A stretch of 64,000 nucleotides of DNA from Halomonas lysinitropha (GCF_902500215.1 NZ_CABVOU010000033.1:62001-126000), one strand, 5' to 3'. Positions 11,486 to 21,778 are shown, numbered from the stretch's first letter. Program-made: numbers and translations. The notes: generated by a model from the letters alone, not told the origin.

Positions 11486-11872
11486 ATGAAACTGCTCAAC
11501 CGCTCCGCCCTGAGCGTCAGGCCGACCCGGCATTTCGTGGACTGGATCAATGCGCTCGAACCCACGATGGAGGGCGATGACCTGACCCTGGCCGACGTCG
11601 AGCGCGAAAGCACCGTCTACCTGATCCCGGAGATGGATACGCCCGAGGCCCTGGAGGCCTTCGTGCACGAGCGCTACCTCGAGATCCTCGAGACGGAACT
11701 GCGCGCCTGGGAAGAGGATGAACGCCAATGGCCGGAAGCCCTGGACTGGGCGCTCTTCCAGCGCTTCCTGCAGGTCGAGCACAGCTATCTGGCCATCGAC
11801 CTCGACAATGAAGCGGCGCTGGAAATCTCCGAGGTGGACGATGCTCTCCTGCTGGAGACGGACCAGGACTGA
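11486..11872 (+). CDS. Conserved small acidic protein of unknown function
   Basis: 128 residues beginning MKLLNRSALSVRPTRHFVDW. ATG at 11486 has GAGGAG 6 nt upstream; a GTG three bases earlier is too close to that site. The protein is strongly acidic and Trp-rich in the middle (ELRAWEEDERQWPEALDWAL), has no signal peptide and no membrane segment, and is likely cytosolic and helical. I recall similar short proteins in Pseudomonas beginning with an LLNR-ALLVKP-like stretch, but no characterised member. It has its own candidate promoter and terminator, so it appears to be a single-gene unit. Confidence 0.8.
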   Translation: MKLLNRSALSVRPTRHFVDWINALEPTMEGDDLTLADVERESTVYLIPEMDTPEALEAFVHERYLEILETELRAWEEDERQWPEALDWALFQRFLQVEHSYLAIDLDNEAALEISEVDDALLLETDQD

Positions 11873-11899
11873 CCTTGCCCGCCCGGCATCGATCAGGGG

Positions 11900-11925
11900 A
11901 AACCGGCTTCGGCCGGTTTCCTCGT
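11900..11925 (+). terminator. Rho-independent terminator
   Basis: A perfect 8-bp stem, AAACCGGC/GCCGGTTT, with a TTCG tetraloop, followed by CCTCGTT. Confidence 0.75.
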
Positions 11926-12091
11926 TAGGGACTCCGCAACGAGGCAAGCAGGATCAGTCGATTCTTCGCGACTCGCCCTGGCCGGTTGCACCCAGCGGTA
12001 GACGCGCTGTCCCGAGCCGCTGCGGACGTCGTCTGTGACGGGCTGAAGGCGTACAATGGCCCGATCATTCACACAGCATCGGAACCCCGAC

Positions 12092-12403
12092 ATGAGCATC
12101 CAGGCCACCATCGAAGACAAGCTCAGGGCCCTGGAGCCCGACTTCCTCGCGGTGGAGAACGAGAGTCATCGGCATAACGTGCCGCCGAACTCCGAGACCC
12201 ACTTCAAGGTCACCCTGGTATCTCCCCGACTCGAGGGATTGATGCCGGTCAAGCGTCACCAACAGGTTTACGCGTTGCTCGCCGACGAGCTTGCCGGTCC
12301 CGTTCACGCCCTGGCCCTACATCTCTTCACCCCCGAGGAGTGGGAGGCCAGCGGCCGGTCGCGCCCCGACTCCCCCGACTGTCGGGGTGGCGGCCAGTCG
12401 TGA
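12092..12403 (+). CDS. bolA: BolA family transcriptional/redox regulator
   Basis: Small stress and stationary-phase protein that, in relatives, binds DNA and pairs with monothiol glutaredoxins to handle Fe-S clusters. 103 residues (E. coli 105). It matches E. coli BolA rather than IbaG: ESHRHNVPPNSETHFKV contains the conserved SxRHxV helix-turn, and VHALALHLFTPEEWE is the C-terminal signature. The ATG at 12092 follows a TACAAT -10-like sequence at 12052-12057. The stop overlaps the GTG of the next gene (GTGA), so bolA heads a tightly packed bolA-holD-rimI unit. Confidence 0.95.
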   Translation: MSIQATIEDKLRALEPDFLAVENESHRHNVPPNSETHFKVTLVSPRLEGLMPVKRHQQVYALLADELAGPVHALALHLFTPEEWEASGRSRPDSPDCRGGGQS

Positions 12404-13215
12404 CCCCGGAGCCGCAGCGCCTGCAGTACCTGGAGGCCATGGGCCTGACGGCCTGGGTGTCCCGCTACCGCTTGCCCAATGCCTTGCCCTCTCCGGCCTG
12501 CGAGTGGGAGGCGGCCCCGCCAGTGACCGAGGAGCGCCGCGCCCCGGGAGAGCGGCTGCATGCGCTGCTCGACGAGGCCGCGGAAGCGCAGGTCGCGATG
12601 CCTCGTCCGGCTCCCGCCGAGCCGGAACCGCGGCATCGTCCTTCGGCCGGCCGGGCTCGAGCACTGCTGGGTGACCTGGTGCCGGCCGACGAGCCGGAGA
12701 CCGCGTCCGAATCGATGAGCCCTAGCCCTGTGCGCCAACCGGGCGAGGCGCTGCGTTTCACCCTGCAGGTGGCATGCCTGGATGGTCGCTGGCTGGTGTT
12801 GCTGCCTGGAGAGGTGCCGCCCGGCAGCGTGGAACTGCGTCTGCTGCGCCACCTGCTGCAGGCGGCAGGCGTGGAGCCCGAACAGATGCCGGCCTTCGAG
12901 GCCTTTCGCTGGCCCCAGGTGGAAGGGCTGCCGGTGGAGGCGCCGCTGGAGGAGGCTCGGGAGGGCCTTCAGGCCTTCCTGGCCGGTCGGCAGCGGCGCG
13001 GTTGGGTACCGGAACGGCTGCTGGTGTTCGGGGAGAACGCCACCCTGGACGAGCTGCTGACGCTGTCGGATGGTCACTGCCCGCTGCTGGCGCTGCCGGC
13101 CTGGCAGGGGCCCTCCTTGAGCGAGCTGTCTGGCAGTGCCGAGGCCAAGCGAGCCCTCTGGCCGCGGATGGTGGGCTGGCGCGACGCCTGGAGCGCGGGT
13201 CGTGAGCCCGGCTGA
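12400..13215 (+). CDS. holD: Probable DNA polymerase III psi subunit, enlarged form
   Basis: 271 residues from GTG overlapping the bolA stop. The N-terminus, LQYLEAMGLTAWVSR, aligns with the chi-binding segment of E. coli psi (LQQLGITQW). The middle LDGRWLVLLPGEVPPG and LLRHLLQAAGVEPEQM match the VRLVMVAND and LRALTVSPDQV parts. The C-terminus, PSLSELSGSAEAKRALWPRM, matches PALTDLRANPTARAALWQQ. The gene is immediately 5' of rimI, as holD is in E. coli. Compared with the 137-residue E. coli protein it has a Pro/Ala/Glu-rich linker of about 90 residues after the N-terminal segment. Psi bridges the clamp loader to chi and SSB. The assignment rests on my own alignment by eye plus synteny. Confidence 0.7.
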   Translation: MTPEPQRLQYLEAMGLTAWVSRYRLPNALPSPACEWEAAPPVTEERRAPGERLHALLDEAAEAQVAMPRPAPAEPEPRHRPSAGRARALLGDLVPADEPETASESMSPSPVRQPGEALRFTLQVACLDGRWLVLLPGEVPPGSVELRLLRHLLQAAGVEPEQMPAFEAFRWPQVEGLPVEAPLEEAREGLQAFLAGRQRRGWVPERLLVFGENATLDELLTLSDGHCPLLALPAWQGPSLSELSGSAEAKRALWPRMVGWRDAWSAGREPG

Positions 13216-13663
13216 AGGGGTGAGGCGGCTGGCTCTGGCCGATCTGGAGACGCTTTCGGCGCTGGAGCAGGCCGCCAGTCCCGACCCTTGGACGCAAGAC
13301 CAACTGCGGGCGGCGCTGTCCGACCCTGACACGCGGGTGCTCGGCATCGAGCGTGAAGGTGGCCTGATCGGCCATGCGGTGGTGGTGCGGCTACCCTTCG
13401 ATGCAGAGTTGCAGGCGATCCTGGTGGATGGGCAAGCGCGTCGCCGGGGGTTGGCGGGGCGCCTGCTGACGGCGGTGATCGACCAGGCAGGTACCTGGCG
13501 AAGTGAGCGCCTGTTGCTGGAGGTCAGGGCGGGCAACGAAGCGGCCCTGGTGCTCTATCGACGTGCGGGATTCGGCGAGGATGGCCGGCGGCGTGGCTAC
13601 TATCCGTCGTGCGTCGATGGCCAGCGGGAGGACGCGCTGCTGATGTCGCTCCCGCTGGCCTGA
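13202..13663 (+). CDS. rimI: Ribosomal protein S18-alanine N-acetyltransferase
   Basis: GNAT acetyltransferase that acetylates the N-terminal alanine of ribosomal protein S18. 153 residues. Acetyl-CoA-binding motif region: QAILVDGQARRRGLAGRLL, followed by LLEVRAGNEAALVLYRRAGF, a close match to RimI. GTG at 13202 was chosen because it removes a long overlap with the upstream gene; the remaining overlap is 14 nt. An alternative start further upstream would run deep into the upstream gene. It is likely translated by coupling. Confidence 0.93.
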   Translation: MSPAEGVRRLALADLETLSALEQAASPDPWTQDQLRAALSDPDTRVLGIEREGGLIGHAVVVRLPFDAELQAILVDGQARRRGLAGRLLTAVIDQAGTWRSERLLLEVRAGNEAALVLYRRAGFGEDGRRRGYYPSCVDGQREDALLMSLPLA

Positions 13664-13670
13664 TGTCGCC

Positions 13671-13865
13671 TCAGCTGCTGGTCGTCGTCTCGACTTCGTC
13701 GAACTTCCCCAGCAGCGCGGAGAGCCTGCGCTCCCACTCCTCGCGCTCCTGTTTCAGGCGGGCGTTTTCCTCGCGCAGCTCCTCGGCTTCCATTCTCATC
13801 AACTCCAGGGCCTCGACGGCGCTGGTGACCTTCTGTTCGAGCTGGTTGAAGAGTTCGTTACTCAT
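13671..13865 (-). CDS. zapB: Cell division protein ZapB
   Basis: Short cytoplasmic coiled-coil protein that stabilises the FtsZ ring through ZapA. 64 residues, almost entirely helical heptads: NQLEQKVTSAVEALELM then EELREENARLKQEREE and RLSALLGKFDEVE. The C-terminal LSALLGKFDEV matches the LQALLGRMEEV end of E. coli ZapB. The ATG at 13865 follows AGGAGAAAAGG. The frame is open upstream for 29 more residues that are not coiled-coil and not conserved, so they were excluded. Convergent with rimI, with 7 nt between stops. Confidence 0.9.
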   Translation of the reverse strand: MSNELFNQLEQKVTSAVEALELMRMEAEELREENARLKQEREEWERRLSALLGKFDEVETTTSS

Positions 13866-13966
13866 CCTTTTCTCCTGGCGACATCCTGCTGGTGGGCATG
13901 CCCGATGGGGTCCTTCAGCGCGCAGCGTAACGCCGCGCTCGGAGCTCAGCAAGCGTCACCGTCCGA

Positions 13967-14605
13967 CTACCCCTGGCCAGGCGGTTGCCGGCGGTAGAGG
14001 CGCCCGGTGCTATCACCGGCAAACACCTCGCGGTGGAGTTGCCAACTGGCGGGTACCTCGGGAGCGAGCGCCGACTCGGTTTCCACGTAGACGAGGGCGT
14101 TCTCGTCGAGCCAGCCCGCCTCCAGGGCATTGCAGCAGGCGCCGGCGAGCCCTTGGCGAAAGGGCGGATCGAGGAAGGCCAGGGCGAAGGGAGTGGGGGT
14201 GCCGGCGAGGAAGGTCTGGGCATCGGCGGTGACCAGGGTTGCGCGTTCGGCGGCCCCCAGGGTCGCGAGGTTGTCGGCGAGCTGGCGCGCCACCCGGGGG
14301 TCGCGCTCGACGAAAACCGCCTGACGGGCCCCCCGCGAGAGGGCTTCCAGGCCGAGTGCCCCGGTACCGGCGAAAAGGTCGAGAACTCGCGCGCCGGGCG
14401 TGGCGGCGGCGAGCCAGTTGAACAGCGTCTCTCGGACACGGTCGGGGGTGGGGCGCAGCCCCGGGCGGTCGAGTACCGGCAGCTGGCGGCGCCGGTACTC
14501 GCCGCCGATCAGGCGCAGCCGTCCGGACCCCCGGCGGCCGGAACCCTTGGGTGCGCTGGCGGCCGGTCTGCCTGGCTTGCGGGAAGGGGAGGGGCGTCGT
14601 GTCAT
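13967..14605 (-). CDS. rsmD: 16S rRNA (guanine-966-N2)-methyltransferase
   Basis: SAM-dependent enzyme that methylates G966 of 16S rRNA. 212 residues. LRLIGGEYRRRQLPV and RPTPDRVRETLFNWL are the RsmD N-terminal signature, VLDLFAGTGALGLEALSRGA the SAM-binding motif I, and LAFLDPPF the catalytic motif IV. The first 28 residues are Arg/Pro/Ser-rich and probably disordered, possibly aiding RNA binding. Divergent from ftsY with about 90 bp between starts, the same arrangement as in E. coli. Confidence 0.96.
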   Translation of the reverse strand: MTRRPSPSRKPGRPAASAPKGSGRRGSGRLRLIGGEYRRRQLPVLDRPGLRPTPDRVRETLFNWLAAATPGARVLDLFAGTGALGLEALSRGARQAVFVERDPRVARQLADNLATLGAAERATLVTADAQTFLAGTPTPFALAFLDPPFRQGLAGACCNALEAGWLDENALVYVETESALAPEVPASWQLHREVFAGDSTGRLYRRQPPGQG

Positions 14606-14696
14606 GGGGGCGGATTGTACCCGCCGGCTTGTCCACAGTCATGGTGCGCGATGGTAGGATGAGTCGATTCGTTCATCCGTGAGGCGTGATCCCCCC

Positions 14697-15938
14697 ATGT
14701 TCGGTATTTTCAAGCGCAAGAAGCAGCAGGACGGGCAGCAGACGACACCGGAACAGGAGGCCGAGCGCCGGTCGGACGAGCAAGCGGCAGACGACGCCAC
14801 CGAGTCCGCGCCGGCGACGGAGGCCGCCGACGAAGTCAGCGAGGCCGCATCCGGCAGTCAGCCGGCGAAGCCGCCCGAGCCGGCCCGGGACGAGCCCAAC
14901 GAACCCGAATCGGCGCCCCGCGAGCAGGCCGTCGAGGCTGCCCCCGAGCCTGCTCGACCTAAAGCGGCCCTGCAGGAAAAGCCGGTCGCCGAGAAGCAGG
15001 GCTGGTTCTCTCGCATCCGTGCCGGGCTTGGCAAGACGCGTGCCAACCTCACCGACGGCCTGGCGGATCTCTTCATGGGCCGCAAGCAGATCGACGACGA
15101 TCTCATGGAGGAGCTCGAAACCCAGCTGCTGATGGCGGACGTGGGCATCGAGGCCACCACCGAGATCATCGATCGGCTCACCGACCGTGTCTCTCGCAAG
15201 GAGCTCAAGGAGCCCCAGGCGCTCTACCGGGCCCTGCAGGAGGAGCTCGCGACGATGCTCGAGCCGGTCGCACAACCGCTGGCGCTGCCGCCGAAGGGCG
15301 AGGGCCCCTTCGTGATTCTGGTGGTGGGCGTCAACGGCGTAGGCAAGACCACCACCATCGGCAAGTTGACCCAACGCTTCCAGCGCGAGGGGCGCAGCGT
15401 GATGCTGGCCGCCGGCGATACCTTCCGGGCGGCGGCGGTGGAGCAGCTCAAGGTCTGGGGCGAGCGCAACGATGTGCCGGTGATCGCCCAGCACACCGGG
15501 GCTGACAGCGCCTCGGTGATCTTCGATGCCGTCTCGGCCGCCAAGGCGCGGGGCATCGACGTGCTGATCGCCGACACCGCCGGCCGCCTGCACAACAAGG
15601 CCCACCTGATGGAGGAGCTCAAGAAGGTCCGCCGGGTAATGGGCAAGGTTGACGCCAGCGCACCTCATGAGGTGATGCTGGTGCTCGATGCGGGCACCGG
15701 CCAGAACGCCCTGGCCCAGGCCTCGACCTTCAACGAGGCGGTGCCGGTTACCGGTATCACCCTGACCAAGCTCGACGGCACGGCCAAGGGGGGCATCATC
15801 TTCGCCCTGGCCCGCCAGCTCGGCACGCCGATCCGCTTCATCGGCGTCGGCGAGTCTCTGGATGACCTGCGCCCCTTCGCGGCGAGTGAGTTTGTCGATG
15901 CCCTCTTCGACCGCGAGCCGGTGTCGGCCGAGTCATGA
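14697..15938 (+). CDS. ftsY: Signal recognition particle receptor FtsY
   Basis: Membrane-associated GTPase that docks SRP-ribosome complexes at SecYEG. 413 residues. After a basic start ([11 protein letters not shown]) comes an acidic Glu/Ala/Pro-rich A domain to about residue 95, then the NG domain. GTPase motifs: [14 protein letters not shown] (near 211), DTAGRLHNK, and [10 protein letters not shown]. The ATG at 14697 is preferred over GTG at 14679 because the basic MFGxFK start is typical of the family. First gene of an ftsY-ftsE-ftsX run; its stop overlaps ftsE by ATGA. Confidence 0.97.
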   Translation: MFGIFKRKKQQDGQQTTPEQEAERRSDEQAADDATESAPATEAADEVSEAASGSQPAKPPEPARDEPNEPESAPREQAVEAAPEPARPKAALQEKPVAEKQGWFSRIRAGLGKTRANLTDGLADLFMGRKQIDDDLMEELETQLLMADVGIEATTEIIDRLTDRVSRKELKEPQALYRALQEELATMLEPVAQPLALPPKGEGPFVILVVGVNGVGKTTTIGKLTQRFQREGRSVMLAAGDTFRAAAVEQLKVWGERNDVPVIAQHTGADSASVIFDAVSAAKARGIDVLIADTAGRLHNKAHLMEELKKVRRVMGKVDASAPHEVMLVLDAGTGQNALAQASTFNEAVPVTGITLTKLDGTAKGGIIFALARQLGTPIRFIGVGESLDDLRPFAASEFVDALFDREPVSAES

Positions 15939-16603
15939 TCGCCTTCGAGCACGTCGGCAAGCGCTATGGAGGGCGCTTCGAGGCGCTCGCCAATATCGAT
16001 TTCCGGGTGCGGCGCGGCGAGATGGTCTTCCTCACCGGTCACTCCGGGGCGGGCAAGAGCTCGCTGCTGCGCCTGATCATGCGCCTGGAACGTCCCAGTC
16101 GCGGCAAGGTGCGGGTGGCGGGTCATGATATCGACCGCCTGCATCACAGCCAGATTCCCTTCTACCGGCGCCAGATCGGCGTGGTCTTCCAGGACCACCA
16201 GCTGCTCTTCGATCGCTCGATCTTCCACAACGTGGCCTTGCCATTGGAGATCCAGGGAGTCGAGCATCGTGAGGCGGCGCGGCGGGTGAGGGCATCGCTG
16301 GACAAGGTGGGGCTGCTGCACCGTGAGGGCGCGCTGCCCATCGAGCTTTCCGGCGGCGAGCAACAGCGGGTCGGCATCGCCCGGGCGGTGGTCAACAAGC
16401 CAGCGCTGTTGCTTGCTGACGAGCCTACCGGCAACCTCGATCCCCAGCTTTCCGCCGACATCATGACGCTATTCGAGGACTTCAATCGCATCGGGACCAC
16501 CGTGATGGTCGCCAGCCATGACCTGGCGCTGATCGCCCGGCTGCGTCATCGCACCCTGCGGCTCCATGATGGTCGTCTGGTGGCTGACGAGGAGGTCGCA
16601 TGA
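15935..16603 (+). CDS. ftsE: Cell division ATP-binding protein FtsE
   Basis: ABC ATPase that, with FtsX, activates periplasmic peptidoglycan hydrolases at the septum. 222 residues. Walker [15 protein letters not shown]-loop at VVFQDHQLL, signature [14 protein letters not shown], Walker [13 protein letters not shown] and the H-loop histidine in VASHD are all intact. It overlaps ftsY upstream and ftsX downstream by 4 nt each (ATGA), giving a strictly coupled operon. Confidence 0.98.
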   Translation: MIAFEHVGKRYGGRFEALANIDFRVRRGEMVFLTGHSGAGKSSLLRLIMRLERPSRGKVRVAGHDIDRLHHSQIPFYRRQIGVVFQDHQLLFDRSIFHNVALPLEIQGVEHREAARRVRASLDKVGLLHREGALPIELSGGEQQRVGIARAVVNKPALLLADEPTGNLDPQLSADIMTLFEDFNRIGTTVMVASHDLALIARLRHRTLRLHDGRLVADEEVA

Positions 16604-17574
16604 GCCGCGACCCCAGCCCTTCGCCCCGCGGTGCGCGCACCCACCGGCCAACGGGCGGCGTCCGCTGGCGGGCCTGGGCGCGCCACCACCGGACTATGGC
16701 CGTCGACAGTGGCCGGCGCTTGCTGCGCCGGCCACTGGGCAGTCTGATGACCATGCTGGCCATCGCCATCGCCCTGGTGCTGCCCGCGGGGCTCTGGCTG
16801 ACCCTGGACAGTGCCCGCCTGCTCGACGCCGAGTTGGAGGAGAGCGCCACCCTCACTGCCTACCTTGAGATCGGGATCGCAGAGGGCGAAGCCGGGCGTA
16901 TCGAGGAGGCCCTGGCCGCTCAGGCGGGGGTGGCCGGTACCCGGTTGATCACCGCCGCCGAGGGCATGGCCGAGTTCCAGCAGGCGTTGGGCCTGCGCGA
17001 TGCCCTGATGCGGCTCGAGGGCAACCCCCTGCCGGCCAGTGTCGTGGTGCGTCCCGGGGATCCCGACCCCGAGGCCGTGCGAGGGCTTGCCGAGGCCCTC
17101 GAGGGCGTCCCCGGCGTCGATGAGGTGCGATTGGACCTTGCCTGGCTGGAGCGCTTGCGCCACCTCGCCGAGCTGGGCCAGCGGGTCACCCTGGCCCTGG
17201 GCGTGCTGTTCGGGCTGGGGGTGCTGCTGGTGGTGGGCAACACCATTCGGCTCGCCGTGGAGAATCGCCGCCAGGAGATCGAGGTGGTGACGCTGATCGG
17301 CGCCACCCATGCCTTCGTGCGTCGCCCCTTTCTTTACAGCGGGGCCTGGTTCGGGTTGGGCGGCGGTCTGCTGGCGTGGGGCCTGTTGACGCTGGGCAGC
17401 GACTGGCTCTCGGCGCCGGTCTCGGCATTGGCGGCGAGCTACGGCGCCAGTTTCCACCTGCCGCGGCTGGGCCCCGAGGGGTCTACAATACTGCTCGGGT
17501 GTAGTACACTGCTTGGCTGGCTGGGTGCCTGGATCGCCGTGAATCGGCACCTGGCGGAGATCCGGCCTCGTTGA
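16600..17574 (+). CDS. ftsX: Cell division protein FtsX
   Basis: Inner-membrane partner of FtsE with four membrane segments. 324 residues. A basic cytoplasmic N-terminus of about 47 residues precedes TM1 (SLMTMLAIAIALVLPAGLWL). A periplasmic loop follows (about residues 70-190) that in relatives contacts EnvC. TM2 is LALGVLFGLGVLLVVGNTI, TM3 and TM4 follow the cytoplasmic ENRRQEIEVVTLIGAT motif conserved in FtsX. Coupled to ftsE by ATGA. A 132-nt gap separates it from rpoH. Confidence 0.96.
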   Translation: MSRDPSPSPRGARTHRPTGGVRWRAWARHHRTMAVDSGRRLLRRPLGSLMTMLAIAIALVLPAGLWLTLDSARLLDAELEESATLTAYLEIGIAEGEAGRIEEALAAQAGVAGTRLITAAEGMAEFQQALGLRDALMRLEGNPLPASVVVRPGDPDPEAVRGLAEALEGVPGVDEVRLDLAWLERLRHLAELGQRVTLALGVLFGLGVLLVVGNTIRLAVENRRQEIEVVTLIGATHAFVRRPFLYSGAWFGLGGGLLAWGLLTLGSDWLSAPVSALAASYGASFHLPRLGPEGSTILLGCSTLLGWLGAWIAVNRHLAEIRPR

Positions 17575-17706
17575 GGCGAGTCCTGGTCGGATCCACGGAC
17601 TATCGGGCTACAGCCGGAACTTTCATCGGTTTTCACCGTCTTAAGCGGCAACCATGCACAGCCCTGTATGCACAGGACAATGGGTTTCGAAGGAGACAAC
17701 CTGCAC

Positions 17707-18573
17707 ATGAGCACCAGTCTTCTGCCGGTGGGTCAACTCTCCCCGGGTCATGACCTGAACGGTTACATCCAGGCGGTCAACGGCATCCCCATGCTGACCG
17801 TCGATGAGGAACGCGAGCTAGCCTTTCGCCTGCACGACGAGGGCGACCTCGAAGCGGCGCGTCGCCTGGTGCTTTCGCATCTGCGTTTCGTCGTCTATAT
17901 CGCCCGCAGCTACTCCGGCTACGGTCTGCCCCAGGCCGACCTTATCCAGGAAGGCAACGTCGGTCTGATGAAGGCCGTCAAGCGCTTCGATCCCAACCAG
18001 GGCGTGCGGCTGGTCTCCTTTGCCGTACACTGGATCAAGGCCGAGATCCACGAGTTCGTGCTGCGCAACTGGCGTATCGTCAAGATCGCCACCACTAAGG
18101 CCCAGCGCAAGCTGTTCTTCAACCTGCGCGGCGCCAAGAAGCGCCTGGCGTGGCTGAACAGCGACGAGGTCGAGGCCATCGCCAAGGATCTCGACGTCAA
18201 GCCTGAAGTGGTGCGCGAGATGGAAGGGCGCCTGTCGGCCCATGACGCGGGCTTCGACGCCTCGCCGGGGGAGGACGACGAGTCCGCCTATCAGGCGCCG
18301 GTGCACTTCCTCGATGATGCCAGCGCCGATCCGGCCACTCAGCTCGAGGACAGCGACTGGGAGCAGGATGCCACGCACCGCCTACAGCAAGCGTTGGAGA
18401 CCCTCGACGAGCGCTCGCGGGACATCCTGCAGCGTCGCTGGCTGGGGGATGACAAGGCCACCCTCCACGAGCTGGCCGACGTCTATGGCGTCTCCGCCGA
18501 GCGTATCCGCCAGCTCGAGAAGAACGCCATGAAGAAGATCCGCCAGCAGATTGGTGGCGCCCTGGCGGCTTGA
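17707..18573 (+). CDS. rpoH: RNA polymerase heat-shock sigma factor sigma-32
   Basis: Directs transcription of heat-shock genes. 288 residues (E. coli 284). Region 2 contains [24 protein letters not shown] split by [19 protein letters not shown] and [19 protein letters not shown]. The RpoH box, QRKLFFNLR, is exact and identifies sigma-32 rather than sigma-70. Region 4 ends in [22 protein letters not shown] at 17707 is 10 nt after AAGGAGA; a 13-codon upstream extension lacks conservation. It follows ftsX as in E. coli. Confidence 0.98.
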   Translation: MSTSLLPVGQLSPGHDLNGYIQAVNGIPMLTVDEERELAFRLHDEGDLEAARRLVLSHLRFVVYIARSYSGYGLPQADLIQEGNVGLMKAVKRFDPNQGVRLVSFAVHWIKAEIHEFVLRNWRIVKIATTKAQRKLFFNLRGAKKRLAWLNSDEVEAIAKDLDVKPEVVREMEGRLSAHDAGFDASPGEDDESAYQAPVHFLDDASADPATQLEDSDWEQDATHRLQQALETLDERSRDILQRRWLGDDKATLHELADVYGVSAERIRQLEKNAMKKIRQQIGGALAA

Positions 18574-18645
18574 CGCCCTCCGGGCAGCGCCAAGCGGCCA
18601 AGCACCGAGCCGCCAAGGGGTAGTGGGTCTTCAGGCTAGGAACCG

Positions 18646-18678
18646 AAACCCCGCCGGATATCCGATTCGGCGGGGTTT
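18646..18678. terminator. Strong terminator after rpoH, possibly bidirectional
   Basis: A perfect 11-bp stem, AAACCCCGCCG at 18646-18656 and CGGCGGGGTTT at 18668-18678, around an 11-nt loop. Weak T-rich flanks on both sides; rpoH and slmA converge here. Confidence 0.85.
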
Positions 18679-18723
18679 CTCGTTGATACCGGCCGCGACG
18701 GTGGCATCATCCTGCTCGGCGCG

Positions 18724-19335
18724 CTACGCCGTCTGAGGGCTCTCGCGCAGCAGCTGTGCCGAGAGCAGCGCCCACTGGTCGTCCCAATGCTCGGTAGGAC
18801 GCTGGCGGAAGTCGCTGCGCACATAGCGCGAGATCTGCCCCTCGAGGTGGGCCAGCAGCAGGTTGGCAGCCGCCGAGACTGGCAGTGAGGGGCGTCGCCC
18901 CTCGCGCAGCTCCGCCTCGCGCAGTATCTGCTTGAGCTGAGTCTCGAGGCGCTCGAAGAGCTGGTGGATGCGCAGCCGTAGCCGTGCCGTCTCGCCGGTC
19001 AGGGCGTCGCCGCCCAGCAGACGCGACAGGCCGGGATTCTTCTCGGCGAAGGCCAGCACCAGGGTGAGGATCTGGCCGCAGCGCGGCAGCGTCTCCGGCA
19101 CCTCTTCGAGGATGCGGCCGATGCGCTCGAAAAGGGACGCCTCGATGAATTCGATCAGCCCCTCGAACATCCGCGCCTTGCTGGGGAAGTGACGATAGAG
19201 CGCGGCCTCCGAGACGCCGACCTGGCGGGCCAGGGCGGCCACGGTGATGCGCTTGCCGCTGTCCTCCTCCAGCATCAGCGCCAGGCCTTGCAGGATCTGC
19301 TCGCGGCGACTGGGTGTGGGTATTTCCTGCGTCAT
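18724..19335 (-). CDS. slmA: Nucleoid occlusion factor SlmA (TetR fold)
   Basis: TetR-family DNA-binding protein that blocks FtsZ assembly over the nucleoid. 203 residues (E. coli 198). The helix-turn-helix is [20 protein letters not shown] followed by [16 protein letters not shown], closely matching Slm[17 protein letters not shown] distinguishes it from metabolic TetR repressors. ATG at 19335 was chosen because upstream codons ([13 protein letters not shown]) are not conserved; the ribosome binding site is weak. It sits just after argB in the dut-algC-argB region; in E. coli slmA also neighbours dut. Confidence 0.93.
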   Translation of the reverse strand: MTQEIPTPSRREQILQGLALMLEEDSGKRITVAALARQVGVSEAALYRHFPSKARMFEGLIEFIEASLFERIGRILEEVPETLPRCGQILTLVLAFAEKNPGLSRLLGGDALTGETARLRLRIHQLFERLETQLKQILREAELREGRRPSLPVSAAANLLLAHLEGQISRYVRSDFRQRPTEHWDDQWALLSAQLLRESPQTA

Positions 19336-19375
19336 GTCATCATGTTCTTGTCGGTCGGTGGATCGGGCCCGAGAG

Positions 19376-20296
<921 letters not shown>

Positions 20297-20330
20297 TCAG
20301 GATCCTCTCCTGTGAATGGCGAATGTCCCC

Positions 20331-21728
20331 TCAGAGGGGTAGTGCGAGGTCGGGCGACACCTGGGTGAGGGCGTTGGCGAAGCGGTCGCGGATGCGCGCC
20401 AGGGCGGCGTCGTCCTTGCCCTCGAAGCGCAGCACCAGCACCGGCGTGGTATTGGAGGCGCGGCAGAGCCCCCACCCGTCCGCGTAGTCGACGCGGATGC
20501 CGTCCAGGGTCGTCTTTATGCCGTCCTCGCCGAAGTCGCCCTCCCGGGCCAGACGGTCCACCAGCGTGAACTTGGTCTCGTCGGTCACCGTGATGTTGAT
20601 CTCCGGCGTGCCGACGTCCTGGGGGTAGCGGGCGAAGAAGGTGTCGGCGTCGTCATCCTGCTTCGAGAGGATCTCCAGCAGACGGGCGGCGGCATAGAGG
20701 CCGTCGTCGAAGCCGTACCAGCGCTCCTGGAAGAAGATGTGGCCGCTCATCTCTCCGGCCAGCAGGGCGCCAGTCTCCTTCATGCGCGCCTTGATCAGCG
20801 AGTGGCCGGTACGCCACATTTCCGGTGTGCCGCCGGCCTCCTCGATCACTCGGGTCAGGTTGCCGGTGCACTTGACGTCGAAGATCACCCGGGCACCGGT
20901 GTTGCGGGACAGCATGTCCTCGGCGAAGGCCATCAGCAGGTGGTCGGGATAGATCATCGTACCGTTCGGGGTGATCACGCCGAGGCGGTCGCCGTCACCG
21001 TCGAAGGCCAGACCGATATCGGCGCCGGTCTCCTGGACGGTGCGAATCAGGTCCTGGAGATTCTCGAGCTTGCCCGGGTCGGGATGGTGGTTGGGGAAGT
21101 TGCCGTCGATTTCGGCAAACAGCGGTACGGTCTCGGCGCCGAGTTTCTCGATCAGCTGTGGGCCCAGCTCGCCGGCCACGCCATTGCCGCAGTCCACCAC
21201 CGCCTTGAGTGGCCGGTCCAGGGATACGTCACCGAGAATGCGCCGCAGGTAGGCCTCCCGCAGATCCTGTTCACTTACGCTGCCTTGGCCCGAGGCCAGG
21301 TCACCCTCCGCGATACGGGCATGCAGGGCGGCGATGGCATCACCGGAGAGCGTCTCCCCGCCCAGCACGATCTTGAAGCCGTTGTAGTCCGGCGGATTGT
21401 GGCTGCCGGTGACCATGACGCCCGAGGCCGTGCCCTCGAGCACGTGGGTGGCGAAGTAGAGTACCGGGGTGGGCACCATGCCGATATCGACGACGTCGCA
21501 CCCCGAGGCCGTCAGGCCGCGGGTCAGGGCCGCCAGCAGGCGCGGGCCCGAGAGGCGTCCGTCGCGGGCGACGACCAGGGTGGACTCGCCACGCGCGCGG
21601 GCCTCGCTGCCGATGGCGCCGCCGATCTGCTCGACGTTCGCCTCGGTCAGGGTGTCGTCGACGATGCCGCGGATATCGTAGGCGCGGAAGATGGAGGCGG
21701 GGACTGCCTGGCTCGCTGCTTGGGTCAT
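20331..21728 (-). CDS. algC: Phosphomannomutase/phosphoglucomutase AlgC
   Basis: Interconverts mannose-6-P/mannose-1-P and glucose-6-P/glucose-1-P, supplying precursors of exopolysaccharide and LPS. 465 residues, like P. aeruginosa AlgC. FRAYDIRGIV is the N-terminal substrate motif; VTGSHNPPDYNG holds the phosphoserine at about S109 (108 in P. aeruginosa); AFDGDGDRLGV is the Mg-binding loop; GEMSGH is the sugar loop; RASNTTPVLVLRFE is the phosphate-binding domain. ATG at 21728 follows AGGACGG; the frame stays open far upstream through dut, but that is a shadow. The dut-algC-argB order matches Pseudomonas. Confidence 0.97.
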   Translation of the reverse strand: MTQAASQAVPASIFRAYDIRGIVDDTLTEANVEQIGGAIGSEARARGESTLVVARDGRLSGPRLLAALTRGLTASGCDVVDIGMVPTPVLYFATHVLEGTASGVMVTGSHNPPDYNGFKIVLGGETLSGDAIAALHARIAEGDLASGQGSVSEQDLREAYLRRILGDVSLDRPLKAVVDCGNGVAGELGPQLIEKLGAETVPLFAEIDGNFPNHHPDPGKLENLQDLIRTVQETGADIGLAFDGDGDRLGVITPNGTMIYPDHLLMAFAEDMLSRNTGARVIFDVKCTGNLTRVIEEAGGTPEMWRTGHSLIKARMKETGALLAGEMSGHIFFQERWYGFDDGLYAAARLLEILSKQDDDADTFFARYPQDVGTPEINITVTDETKFTLVDRLAREGDFGEDGIKTTLDGIRVDYADGWGLCRASNTTPVLVLRFEGKDDAALARIRDRFANALTQVSPDLALPL

Positions 21729-21778
21729 GGGGTCCGTCCTGTATGGAGTGTCGTGTGGCTCGGGGCCTACGCTTTGCT

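Noticed and set aside
9878..11947. 689-codon minus-strand open frame opposite lysS
   Set aside because: Shadow frame; lysS has all catalytic motifs and correct length.
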